Part shown: one piece after another, positions 52,357 through 61,453 of the stretch | Position numbering within the stretch: position 1 is the stretch's first letter | Layout of the letters: each line of letters begins with the position of its first letter | Source of the DNA: Alcaligenes sp. SDU_A2 | GTDB taxonomy: Bacteria; Pseudomonadota; Gammaproteobacteria; Burkholderiales; Burkholderiaceae_B | Reading direction: 5' to 3' | NCBI RefSeq assembly: GCF_038237375.1 | Contig: NZ_CP151273.1 | Span: 2,046,001-2,110,000 of the forward strand | DNA: 64,000 nt | Program-made: the position numbers and the translations under genes | The notes under the pieces: generated by a model | Databases searched by the model: none | What the model saw: only the letters and a program-made list of their open reading frames with translations | What the model was told of the DNA's origin: nothing

Positions 52357-54860
52357 TGTGACGTACCTCCTTGTGCATGTCGGGCCCAGGCAGCCAGATG
52401 GCCCAGCAGCGCCCCGTCCAAATCCACGCTGCGCACCGTCGCGCTGCCCAGCTGCGCCCCATACAGATTGGCCCCGCGCCAATCCGTTTGTTCAATCAAG
52501 GCGTAATCAAACGCCGCATCCAGAAAATTGGCGCCGGGCCAACGGGCCCCTGTCCAGTTCACCTCCTTGAAGATGGCGCGCGGTGCCTGCACCTGCCAAC
52601 CCGTCGTGCCACTCAAATCGCAGACGTGCAAAAAGGCATCGCTCAGATCGGACTGATCGAAACGGCTGCCGACCAGGTCGCTGTCCTGCAAACTGGCAGC
52701 GCGCATATCGGCGGACCTGACATCCGCCTGGCGCAATACGCACTGGCTATCCAGACGGACATCGACCATCTGCGCCCCGACAAAATCCACAGCCAATCCC
52801 TGCGCGCCGGAAAAAGTGGCTCCTCGTAAAACGGCCTGGGCAAAAGACGCCTGATCCATGCTGCATTGCGACAAATCCGCGCCGTCCATCTGCGCTGCGC
52901 GCCAATCGCTGCCCGCCAGACGACACCCCGACAGACCCAGACGCTCGGCCTGCGCCTGGGCAAATACCCCACCTTCCAGCGCGCAGTTTTCCCACTGGCC
53001 GGCAGCCAAACGCGCAGCGGTCAGAACTACCCCCTGCAGATCGCAATCCTGCAAACGCGCGCCGACCAGATTCAATGCGTCGATCTGCTCACCCGCCAGA
53101 TTGCAGGCCTGCAGCACCGCGCCGCTCAGATCCGCGCCGTCCAGCCCTACGCCACGCAGATCCAGCCCGGTCAAGGCACACCCGGCCAAGCTATGACCGG
53201 CCTGGCGGTGGGCGTGAAACTGCTCCAGGCTGTCGATGACCAGGTCTGGTGTTCCCTGGGAGGCCAGACCAGCCTGCAAAACAGCCAGCTCAGCCGCCAG
53301 GCTATCCAGACGCTGATCCATTTCGGCCAGCTCAGCCTGCAGGCTGGCCCCTTGCTCCTCCAGAGCATCAAAGGCGGAAGAAGGCACATCGGGGAACCCC
53401 GCCTTGGCGGCCTGGATTTCGGCCAGCACATCCACTGGCACCGGAGCGGACGGCATGCGGGGAAGCTGTGCCAGGGCCAGCAAGGGCCCGGCATCCAGTT
53501 CCAGACGCTTGGCAACGTCCTTGACCTGCGTCACCAGCTCCTGCTGGCCCTGCTGCAAGGCCGTTTCAATGCTTTGCATCGGATCGGCATCGTCCGCCTT
53601 GGCAATGGACGCAACGGCCGCCAAAGGAGCAATGCGCGGCAAAGAAACCGGACTATAGGGAGCCAGACGCTGCTCCATATCGGCAATCCAGGCATTGCCC
53701 TGCTCTCTGCCCTGCTCCAGGCTGTCCTCCAATTGGGACATGATGTGCGGGTCCGCTTGCGGCAGATCAGCGGCATGCGACATTTCCCCGGGCAGATCCG
53801 TATCCGCGTCGTCCGGCGAGTCGTGCATCGCGCTGGAGCCTTCTACACCCGCCGCCGCGTGCATCGCTGCCCAGCGAGCCTGCAACTGGGGCAGGCTGCC
53901 GGCCGGCTCGTGCGCATACTCGGTAAAAACCGCCGCGGCGGCGATATCGGCCGCATCGGCACGCCGCACCGGAATGCTGGCCCGATACAGCATCAAAACA
54001 CGCTCATCTTGGGGGAACAGCCACACGGTATCCAGATCAAGAATGGCCTCTTCAATCTGTTCACTCTCCTTTCTGCGCACCAGCAAACGAGGACGCAGCC
54101 CCGGCAAACGGCCCGACACGTCCGGTCGTTGCGGATGCATACCCTGCACGCGCCAGGATTCATTACCTTGCCAGAAGCCCTCCTGCACCTGATCCTGGGG
54201 AAAGGCATCGAACAAACGCGGATCGGTGTCATCGGGCAGCCAGGGAAAGCGCTCTTTTTCCCAGCGTTCGTCCACCGCCCCCACCCAGCGCATGCGCGAG
54301 CCCGCACCGGCGGGCAAACGCGTCAATATCGCCGGTTCCCAACGGTCGGCGGGCGAGAGCACCGGCGCATCCGGATGCTCGGTATGGGGCAGTAAGGTGC
54401 CTTGCGCCTGTTCAGGGTCCGCCAGGCAACCGCTACCGTAAGGGTTCTCGTTGTAACCCGGGCCGCCATAGGCCTGGCGCAAGGTCAAGGGCAAGGACTG
54501 AAACGGCTCGGCGGCACTGGGCCGCCAGCCGGTCAGCGTGCGCTCCCAGCGACGCGCGCCATGCACATGAAGGCTTTTTTGCAACGCGCCCAATTGCACG
54601 CGCACGGCCATCGCCGTCGTACGTTGACCAGGCGGTGCCCAGGCCTGTCCGGCCACGCCATATCCGCCGCGTGTCTTTTTCAGGCCGGCATCAAAGGCCT
54701 CGTCCGGAAAGTGCGCCAGCAGCCACGGCCAGGCCTGGGCCTCGGGCAGGCACCCACCCTCTTGCCAAACATAACCCAGCGTCACGATCCAACGCGGCTG
54801 TCCCGCCTGGGCATGGTAGGCCTGCATCAGCAGCACATCGTCGGGTTTGTCGATATCCAT
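52353..54860 (-). CDS. DUF2169 adaptor fused to pentapeptide repeats
   Basis: An 835-residue fusion. Residues ~1-340 are a DUF2169 domain (TRGGYGVAGQAWAPPG, LTLRQAYGGPGYNENPYGSG, RRLLVRRKE-type region), a family proposed to load PAAR/DUF4150 proteins and effectors. A low-complexity middle is followed by a coiled coil near 497-540 (LQAELAEMDQRLDSLAAEL), then pentapeptide repeats from about 557 to 820 (LTGLDLRGVGLDGADLSGAV). It begins 13 bases after vgrG. No toxin motif was recognised. The coiled coil may dimerise it. Confidence 0.87.
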   Translation of the reverse strand: MDIDKPDDVLLMQAYHAQAGQPRWIVTLGYVWQEGGCLPEAQAWPWLLAHFPDEAFDAGLKKTRGGYGVAGQAWAPPGQRTTAMAVRVQLGALQKSLHVHGARRWERTLTGWRPSAAEPFQSLPLTLRQAYGGPGYNENPYGSGCLADPEQAQGTLLPHTEHPDAPVLSPADRWEPAILTRLPAGAGSRMRWVGAVDERWEKERFPWLPDDTDPRLFDAFPQDQVQEGFWQGNESWRVQGMHPQRPDVSGRLPGLRPRLLVRRKESEQIEEAILDLDTVWLFPQDERVLMLYRASIPVRRADAADIAAAAVFTEYAHEPAGSLPQLQARWAAMHAAAGVEGSSAMHDSPDDADTDLPGEMSHAADLPQADPHIMSQLEDSLEQGREQGNAWIADMEQRLAPYSPVSLPRIAPLAAVASIAKADDADPMQSIETALQQGQQELVTQVKDVAKRLELDAGPLLALAQLPRMPSAPVPVDVLAEIQAAKAGFPDVPSSAFDALEEQGASLQAELAEMDQRLDSLAAELAVLQAGLASQGTPDLVIDSLEQFHAHRQAGHSLAGCALTGLDLRGVGLDGADLSGAVLQACNLAGEQIDALNLVGARLQDCDLQGVVLTAARLAAGQWENCALEGGVFAQAQAERLGLSGCRLAGSDWRAAQMDGADLSQCSMDQASFAQAVLRGATFSGAQGLAVDFVGAQMVDVRLDSQCVLRQADVRSADMRAASLQDSDLVGSRFDQSDLSDAFLHVCDLSGTTGWQVQAPRAIFKEVNWTGARWPGANFLDAAFDYALIEQTDWRGANLYGAQLGSATVRSVDLDGALLGHLAAWARHAQGGTSQ

Positions 54861-54873
54861 ACGGGCGGCCTTC

Positions 54874-57756
54874 CTAATTAAGCTTCACGATGCCGTTGGC
54901 CTTGATATTGACCGAGGCCGAACCATTGATGCGCACATTCGTGCCCGCCACATCGATCATCGGGGCCTTCATATACACCACCGTATCTTTGACCTTCAAC
55001 TGCCCTGTCGTGGACATGGACTCCAGAATCACACCGGCATTGCCCGCCTTGATAACCACCTGGGCCTTGCTGATCTTGATCTTGGACATCAAAACTTCCC
55101 AGGACAGCAGAGACGTCGGCGCACCTTGCACCGTGGCCTTGCCGGCCACCTGGGTTTCCATCCCTCCGGTCCCCACGATGTACTTGATCGTGCGACTGGT
55201 CAGCGTGTAGGCATTGGCCACCGTAATTGACTGCTTGCCATACGTGCCCGTCATGTCGACAACCTTGTTCTGCTGGCTGCGCACCACGCGTTTTTCGGCA
55301 CCCAGGATGATCTTCTTTTCGTCGCCCTTGGTGATGCGGCTCTGGTCACTCAGCTCCACTTTGGTGTAGTCACGCAGGTCCAGCTCCTTGGAGCCGCTGT
55401 ACTTGATGCCCACGCTGTAACCCACCACGATGCTGCTCTTGAGCGAGGCCGACGCGCTCATTTCCGCCCCCAGCGAGGTCGAAATCTTGATGGGACTGAC
55501 ATTCAACAGCGAGATATCCAGCACTTTCTCGGGCAGCTTGACATACGACGCCTCGACCCACCCGTCCGTGCCTTCCTTCACTTTTTTGGCCGACGAATTG
55601 ACATCATCCATCAGCTCTTTGAACTTCTCGCTGGATGTTTTTTTCTTTTTCTTCTCTGCTTTGTCACCGTCTTTCTTGTCCTCATCCGAGCCATCTCCTT
55701 CTTTCTCGGGATCGTCAGACACGGCCTGGCCTTTGGCCAGTTTTTCCAGCGCGTTGTCCAGCTTGGCCAGCAGGGCCTGCAATTGCTTGAGCAAGCCATC
55801 CATACCCGCTTGCCCGCCTGCCGCTCCTTGCGCTCGGGCCTGCAACTTGGCCAACTCCTGCGCCAGCAAGGCACGCCGGGCCGCCAGTGCCTTCATCTGC
55901 ACCGGCGCGGTCGCCGTGGGCAAGCAGGCCTGCTCTTCCAGAAAATCGGCCATCGCCTGATCCTGGGCCTGTTTCAGACGTTCACGCGGCTCCGGATCGG
56001 TATCCACATTGCCCTTATTACCCACTTCCAGGTGATATATGCCCGGCACCTGCTGGATGAACGAGCGACCCAACAAACCCATGTGTCCCTTCGTGCTCAA
56101 ACGCACGCCCGAACGGTGAGGGCTGGCGGGGTCTGCACCCAGTTGAAAGGTGCTGTCCAGCGTGGGCGAGGACAGGCGCGTATGCTGCGCACCCTGCCGG
56201 TCCTCGAACTCCAGGGCATTCTGGCCCGCCGTGCGCAATCCCGGCTGGGTCGCGTTATCTTGATTACGGATGCTGGGATTTTCTTCGTTGGGTATGGCCG
56301 AGACAATCACGGGCCGGTCCGGGTCGCCGCCCAGAAACGACACCAGCACTTCCGTTCCCTTGAGCAAGGGAAAATTCATGCCATGCTGGCTACCTGCATA
56401 GGGCGTGGCCATGCGCACCCAGGCCGAATTGCCCCCATCGGGACGATTCGCATCGATGGGCGCGAACAAGAAACGTATCCGGTAACAGCCATGCTCGTTG
56501 ATCTGGGCATACTCCCCCTGGCCTTCGGCCACCACAATCGCGCTCAAGAATCCAACCACGCGGGGCTTGGGGGTCAGACGGGCCGGACGGAACTGCCGCG
56601 ACTCGGGCAACACCGTCAACGAAGCCTGATAAAAAGCCTGCTCCTGAACCGCCGCGCCGCCTTGGCGCGGCAAGGGCTGGCGTCCCTCGTGGCGCAGCGC
56701 AATCACAAAGTAGCGCTGGTTGAAATCGGCACGAAAATGCTCGTGCAATTGCACCGGATAACCGGCACGCACACCCGGCGCCAGCGCCACGCCCTGAAAA
56801 CGGCTGCGCTGGCAGGCAATCTCCTCGGCACGCAAGGTCGCCATGCGCTCGCCATCGTCCTGCTTGCTGTAATGGGCCCCATAGATCTCCACGCTGCCCA
56901 CACCATCGAACCTGTCTTGTGGTGGCTGTCCCTGCGGATCGATGGCTGCCTTCATGGTCAGATTCAGGGAAGGCTGGCTGACCGAAAAATCCCGCAGCAC
57001 TACCGCGCGTGGCGACACGCTGAGCGCATGATCGAAACGCGACACCCCGACCCGACTCTGTTCGCCGCTCAAGGCACCGGCCGGCCGCCAATACAGCGGG
57101 ACGGCCTGACGTGGCTGCTGTGGGCGTTCGTGGCCAAAGACCAGAATTTCATGGTCTACGCCGTGCTCGAACCAATAATAGACGCCCTCGTGCTCCAACC
57201 GCCGCGACAGGAAATCCAGACTACTTTCTTCGAACTGACAGATAAACCCCGTGCGCGTGGCCGCCAACAGATCTGCGGACAGACGCATGCAATACTGCGC
57301 GCCAGAGTCCTGAGCCGGTTCACCTTGCTTGTTCAGCCCGCACTGCGCCAACACCATGCGGATAACAGTGCCCAGATCGGGTTTGCCGCCTGCCTGCGCG
57401 TCGGCCTGCACATAGACCCGCGAAAGCCGGAACATACGCAGCAGCGCCATCTGCGGTTCGAGCACAGCGCGGTAATGAGCAAAGCCATCGTCCCGATGGG
57501 TCTGCCGCAATTCGGTGATGATGCCGTGCCAGGGCAGCCAGCGCTCCTGCGCATCCAGCACGCTCAAGGTGGCACGCGCGCCCAACAACTCTTCCAGATT
57601 GATATCGTCGCGCGCAGACGCCAGCTCGATCTCGAAACGATAAGGCCGCGAAACGGCCTCCTCGCCGGACCAGCGGGTCACCAGAAAAAGGTCGGGATCG
57701 GCCAGACCGCAACGGAAACTGGCCAGGGCCTGTTCGGTATCGTAGTCATTCAACAT
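54874..57756 (-). CDS. vgrG: Type VI secretion spike protein VgrG (TssI) with charged insertion
   Basis: Trimeric spike, 960 residues. N-terminal gp27-like domain (SRPYRFEIELASARDDINLE, HYRAVLEPQMALLRMFRLSR) and gp5-like OB domain (GCYRIRFLFAPIDANRP, VRMATPYAGSQHGMNFPLLKGTEVLVSFLGGDPDRPVI) reach ~580. Residues ~605-720 are an unusual insertion: helical Ala/Leu/Lys-rich sequence, then an Asp/Glu/Lys stretch ending in KKKKK. The last ~240 residues return to beta-strand repeats (ILGAEKRVVRSQQNKVVDMTG to SASVNIKANGIVKLN), a long needle. No catalytic domain recognised. GGAGGG lies 7 bases upstream. Confidence 0.93.
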   Translation of the reverse strand: MLNDYDTEQALASFRCGLADPDLFLVTRWSGEEAVSRPYRFEIELASARDDINLEELLGARATLSVLDAQERWLPWHGIITELRQTHRDDGFAHYRAVLEPQMALLRMFRLSRVYVQADAQAGGKPDLGTVIRMVLAQCGLNKQGEPAQDSGAQYCMRLSADLLAATRTGFICQFEESSLDFLSRRLEHEGVYYWFEHGVDHEILVFGHERPQQPRQAVPLYWRPAGALSGEQSRVGVSRFDHALSVSPRAVVLRDFSVSQPSLNLTMKAAIDPQGQPPQDRFDGVGSVEIYGAHYSKQDDGERMATLRAEEIACQRSRFQGVALAPGVRAGYPVQLHEHFRADFNQRYFVIALRHEGRQPLPRQGGAAVQEQAFYQASLTVLPESRQFRPARLTPKPRVVGFLSAIVVAEGQGEYAQINEHGCYRIRFLFAPIDANRPDGGNSAWVRMATPYAGSQHGMNFPLLKGTEVLVSFLGGDPDRPVIVSAIPNEENPSIRNQDNATQPGLRTAGQNALEFEDRQGAQHTRLSSPTLDSTFQLGADPASPHRSGVRLSTKGHMGLLGRSFIQQVPGIYHLEVGNKGNVDTDPEPRERLKQAQDQAMADFLEEQACLPTATAPVQMKALAARRALLAQELAKLQARAQGAAGGQAGMDGLLKQLQALLAKLDNALEKLAKGQAVSDDPEKEGDGSDEDKKDGDKAEKKKKKTSSEKFKELMDDVNSSAKKVKEGTDGWVEASYVKLPEKVLDISLLNVSPIKISTSLGAEMSASASLKSSIVVGYSVGIKYSGSKELDLRDYTKVELSDQSRITKGDEKKIILGAEKRVVRSQQNKVVDMTGTYGKQSITVANAYTLTSRTIKYIVGTGGMETQVAGKATVQGAPTSLLSWEVLMSKIKISKAQVVIKAGNAGVILESMSTTGQLKVKDTVVYMKAPMIDVAGTNVRINGSASVNIKANGIVKLN

Positions 57757-57759
57757 ACA

Positions 57760-60444
57760 TTAACCCTCCATCCGTATCACCCAGGGCTGCGCTGCCTGTG
57801 GGTCCACATCCACGCTCAGCGCAGCCGGACCGCCGCCATCGGCCATCCAGGCCAACACCCGGTCAGACAGCGCCGGCAACAGACTCTTGCGCAAAATAAA
57901 ATCGATATTGCGCGCGCCGCTGTCCACCTCGGTGCAGCGCGCCGCAATCGCCTGGGCAACCGCCGGGGCAAATTCCAGGCTCAGGCCGTTGCTGGTTTGC
58001 AGACGCTGCACGGTGCGGGCCAGCTTGATCTGCACAATCTGCGCCAGCGCCTGATCCGACAGCGTGCCGTACGGCACCACCGTCATGCGCGCCAGCAGCG
58101 CCGGTTTGAAATGCCGCGACAGCGTAGGCCGGATGCGCTCGGCCAACTCGTCGGCCTGAGGCGGCGGGTTCTCGGCCCGGGCGGCCGTCAGAATGTCGGT
58201 CGCCAGATTGCTGGTCAGGAAAATCACCGTGTTGGAAAAATCGATCAGCCGGCCTTCGCCATCGGCCAGCGAACCTTTGTCAAACACCTGATAAAACAGA
58301 TTGACCACATCCAGATGGGCCTTTTCCACCTCGTCCAGCAACACCACGCTGTAGGGCCGCTTTCTGACCGCCTCGGTCAGCACGCCACCCTCGCCATAGC
58401 CCACATAGCCGGGAGGCGATCCCACCAGCCGGCTGACCGTGTGCTTTTCCTGAAATTCGCTCATATTGATGGTGGTCAGCGCCTGTTCGCCGCCAAACAT
58501 CTCGTCGGCCACGGCCAGGGCCGTTTCAGTCTTGCCCACGCCCGATGGACCGGCCAGCAGGAATACCCCCAAGGGCTGACGCGGATCGCGCAAGCCGGAC
58601 TGGGCCGCCTTGAGCACTTGGGCAATCTGCTCCAGGGCCTCATCCTGCCCACGGATGCGCTGACGCAATTGCCCCGCCAACCCCAGGACGGCGCTGGCAC
58701 CGTCGCGCTGCATCTTGCCCAGCGGCACGCCGGTCCAATCCGAAACCACCTGCGCCACCGTATCGGGCCCGACCTCGGTAAACAACAAGGGCTCATCGCC
58801 CTGCAGACTGCGCAGATGATCGCGCGCCTGGGCCAAGGCCTGCGTCAAGGCCTCGGGCGTCTGTTCAGACTCCGCTGCATCATCGCTTTGCTCAGGCCCG
58901 GCATCCTCGTTATCTGCCTGCAAGCGGGCCAGACGCTGGCGCAAGTCCAGCACCTGCTGCGCCGCGGCCCGCTCGGCCTGCCAGCGTTCGATCAAGGCCT
59001 CCAGGCCCACATTTTCCTGCTGTGCCTGCGCGTCGATCTGATCCAGACGAGCGGCGTCGATCGCATGGCCATGCGTCTGATCGCGCACCAAGGCCTCGCG
59101 CTCGCGCGCTAAGCCGGCCAGACGGCGTTCGATCCGCTCCACACCCGCCGGCTTGACTCCCAGGCTGATGCGTACACGGGCCGCTGCCGTATCCAGCAGG
59201 TCGACCGCTTTGTCCGGCAACTGCCGGCCGGTAATGTAGCGTTCCGACAAGGTGGCCGCGGCCTGCAAGGCATCGTCACGCACGCTGACGCCATGCACCG
59301 CTTCGTAGCGGCTCTTGAGCCCGCGCAGTATCTGCACCGCCGTGGCACTGTCGGGTTCATCCAGCTTGATCAATTGAAAACGTCGCGTCAGAGCCGGATC
59401 GCGCTCGAAATACTTCTTGTATTCAGCCCAGGTGGTCGCGGCAATCGTGCGCAATTCGCCCCGCGCCAACGCGGGTTTGAGCAGATTGGCCGCATCGCTA
59501 CCGCCAGTCGCTCCGCCCGCGCCAATCAACATATGTGCTTCGTCGACAAACAAAATAATGGGCTGCGGCGACGCCTTGATGGCATCGATCACCGCGCGTA
59601 GGCGCTGCTCGAACTCCCCCTTGACGCTGGCGCCGGCTTCCAGCAGGCCCAGATCCAGGCCCAGCAAGCGGGTGCCGCGCAAAAACTCGGGCACATCGCC
59701 CTGCTCGATGCGCAAGGCCAGCCCTTCGACCACCGCCGTCTTGCCCACGCCGGGTTCACCGACGCAGATCGGGTTGTTCTTGCGCCGCCTCGCCAAAATG
59801 TCGATCATCTGGCGAATTTCATCGTCGCGCCCGAACACCGGGTCTATCTGCCCACGCGCCGCCTTGGCCGTGTAGTCCTCGCAGAACCGCGCCAAGGCGC
59901 CATCGTCGGCCGAGGCCGCCGCCGCAGCGCCGCTATGTTGTTCGACCGGCTCGTATGCCTGTTCGGCCGATCCCCCCGTCCAGGCGGCAAACTGCTTGTG
60001 CAACTGCTCGCTGGACAAAGCGCGCAGGCTCTCGCCCCACGGCGTGCCGGCGGCGTAGTAACCCAGCCGCGTCAACAAGGCCAACAACAAGGCGCCGCTG
60101 CGTACATGGCGCGCCCCCAGATTGACCGACGCCATCAGCCAGCCGTCCTGCAACCATTCCGTCAGCAAGGGCGAGAACACCGGACGGCCCGGATTGCCGT
60201 TCTTGAAGCGAGCCAGCGCGTCTTCCAATTGGGCCGCCAGTCGCACACCGTCGACCTGACTCTGGGCCAGGATATGGGCCAGATCGCTGCCCCCCTCACT
60301 CAACAGACGATGCAGCAAGTGCTCGATGCTGATTTCATAATGCCCTCGTGCCAGGGTCAGGCCAGCAGCCGACTCGACGGCCGCTGTGCACAAGGGGTTG
60401 AGCCGGGCAAACAAAGGCTTTAAGTCAACGAGCATCATGATCAT
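57760..60444 (-). CDS. clpV: Type VI secretion AAA+ ATPase ClpV (TssH)
   Basis: Hexameric unfoldase that recycles the contracted TssBC sheath, 894 residues. The N-domain opens LKPLFARLNPLCTAAVESAAGL. AAA-1 has Walker A GEPGVGKTAVVEGLALRI (~228) and Walker B ILFVDEAHMLIGAGG; the coiled-coil middle domain follows (~420-540); AAA-2 has GPSGVGKTETALAVADEM (~630) and VVLLDEVEKAHLDVVN. ATG codons at 60444, 60438 and 60435 compete; GGAG lies 4 and 10 bases before the first two. It overlaps tssG by about 20 bases; vgrG follows after 3. Confidence 0.97.
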   Translation of the reverse strand: MIMMLVDLKPLFARLNPLCTAAVESAAGLTLARGHYEISIEHLLHRLLSEGGSDLAHILAQSQVDGVRLAAQLEDALARFKNGNPGRPVFSPLLTEWLQDGWLMASVNLGARHVRSGALLLALLTRLGYYAAGTPWGESLRALSSEQLHKQFAAWTGGSAEQAYEPVEQHSGAAAAASADDGALARFCEDYTAKAARGQIDPVFGRDDEIRQMIDILARRRKNNPICVGEPGVGKTAVVEGLALRIEQGDVPEFLRGTRLLGLDLGLLEAGASVKGEFEQRLRAVIDAIKASPQPIILFVDEAHMLIGAGGATGGSDAANLLKPALARGELRTIAATTWAEYKKYFERDPALTRRFQLIKLDEPDSATAVQILRGLKSRYEAVHGVSVRDDALQAAATLSERYITGRQLPDKAVDLLDTAAARVRISLGVKPAGVERIERRLAGLAREREALVRDQTHGHAIDAARLDQIDAQAQQENVGLEALIERWQAERAAAQQVLDLRQRLARLQADNEDAGPEQSDDAAESEQTPEALTQALAQARDHLRSLQGDEPLLFTEVGPDTVAQVVSDWTGVPLGKMQRDGASAVLGLAGQLRQRIRGQDEALEQIAQVLKAAQSGLRDPRQPLGVFLLAGPSGVGKTETALAVADEMFGGEQALTTINMSEFQEKHTVSRLVGSPPGYVGYGEGGVLTEAVRKRPYSVVLLDEVEKAHLDVVNLFYQVFDKGSLADGEGRLIDFSNTVIFLTSNLATDILTAARAENPPPQADELAERIRPTLSRHFKPALLARMTVVPYGTLSDQALAQIVQIKLARTVQRLQTSNGLSLEFAPAVAQAIAARCTEVDSGARNIDFILRKSLLPALSDRVLAWMADGGGPAALSVDVDPQAAQPWVIRMEG

Positions 60445-61453
60445 CGTTCTCCGCAGTAAAAAGATTCAAGCCGAAACGCACCGGCCGCTCGGCCAGTACC
60501 CGGCTACGGCCTTGGCCCAGCCATGTGTTGCATCCCAGCCGCTGCCAGCCCCGGCCCAGACAGGCACCCTGGCGCTGCTGCGGCTCCAGCCACAATTGCA
60601 GCTCACACTGCAGCGGGGCGCTCAAATACCAGGCCACGGTGCGGCTGAGCCGATCAAACAGCGGCGCGCCGGGCAATAAGTCATGAAACAAATCTGCCTG
60701 CAAAGGGCCAATTTCAATATCGGCATTGCCGGCGCAATCGCGCACCTGCTCGCCCAGCACACTGTCCTGACCCAGGCTGCAGGCCTGCCCGCCCAAACGG
60801 CTGCGGTACACCGGAGCGATGCGCACAAAGCGCGACGCACACGGATGCACCCGAACCGGCAACCCGCCCAACATGCCCGCCAGCAAACTTTGCAAGCCCA
60901 GGGCGGAGCGCGACTTCATGCCCAGATTGCCGGCAAAGGGCAACAGCGCCTGCGCATCGTCCTGGCGTTCGGGCGCTTCGCGCAAGCCCACCAGGGCATA
61001 CAACTGGCGCAGGCGCTGGCCATCGCGGCGCTCGTGCACCGCCAGCCAGATCCGATACTTTTCCCAGGCCTGATACAGCAGCGGGTACAAGGCCGCATGC
61101 ACAATATCGACAAAGTCGCGCCGGGCCGAATAGCCCTGCATTGCTTCCTGGATCAGGTCTTCGGTATAAAACGTCGGCAGCGGCGAGGTCACGCCATACA
61201 AGCCAAAGAAATTGGCTTCGATATGAAAGCGTCCGTCGTCACTGCGTTGAACGTCGGCCAGATCCGACTCGGGGAAGGCCAGCGTCAGGGCGGGCCGGAT
61301 ACGCAGACGCTCGCGCAGCGCCGCGTCGTCCCCCAGATGCTGACGCAGCAAGCGCGCCGCCTGGAAAAAACTGTATTGCGGGGCCTGGGCCTGCAGATCC
61401 TGCAGCAGGCGGGCACCTACAACAGGCGTTGCTGACCGATCTGCGCTGGCCAT
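60425..61453 (-). CDS. tssG: Type VI secretion baseplate protein TssG
   Basis: Baseplate wedge subunit that pairs with TssF, 342 residues. The N-terminal YSFFQAARLLRQHLGDD, FPESDLADVQ and the FHIEANFFGLYGVTSPLPTFYTEDLI block (about residues 76-101) are diagnostic. It overlaps tssF by 37 bases, the usual arrangement, indicating coupled translation of the two wedge partners. Confidence 0.95.
   Translation of the reverse strand: MASADRSATPVVGARLLQDLQAQAPQYSFFQAARLLRQHLGDDAALRERLRIRPALTLAFPESDLADVQRSDDGRFHIEANFFGLYGVTSPLPTFYTEDLIQEAMQGYSARRDFVDIVHAALYPLLYQAWEKYRIWLAVHERRDGQRLRQLYALVGLREAPERQDDAQALLPFAGNLGMKSRSALGLQSLLAGMLGGLPVRVHPCASRFVRIAPVYRSRLGGQACSLGQDSVLGEQVRDCAGNADIEIGPLQADLFHDLLPGAPLFDRLSRTVAWYLSAPLQCELQLWLEPQQRQGACLGRGWQRLGCNTWLGQGRSRVLAERPVRFGLNLFTAENDDHDAR

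Noticed and set aside
54874-55600. VgrG C-terminus as an evolved effector domain
   Set aside because: The last ~240 residues are beta-strand repeats of the needle type with no catalytic motif.
55783-59112. Very long open frame on the plus strand opposite vgrG and clpV (about 1100 codons)
   Set aside because: It mirrors the codon structure of vgrG and clpV, whose minus-strand proteins have full family motifs. The plus-strand product is a His/Gln/Arg-rich artefact with no domain.
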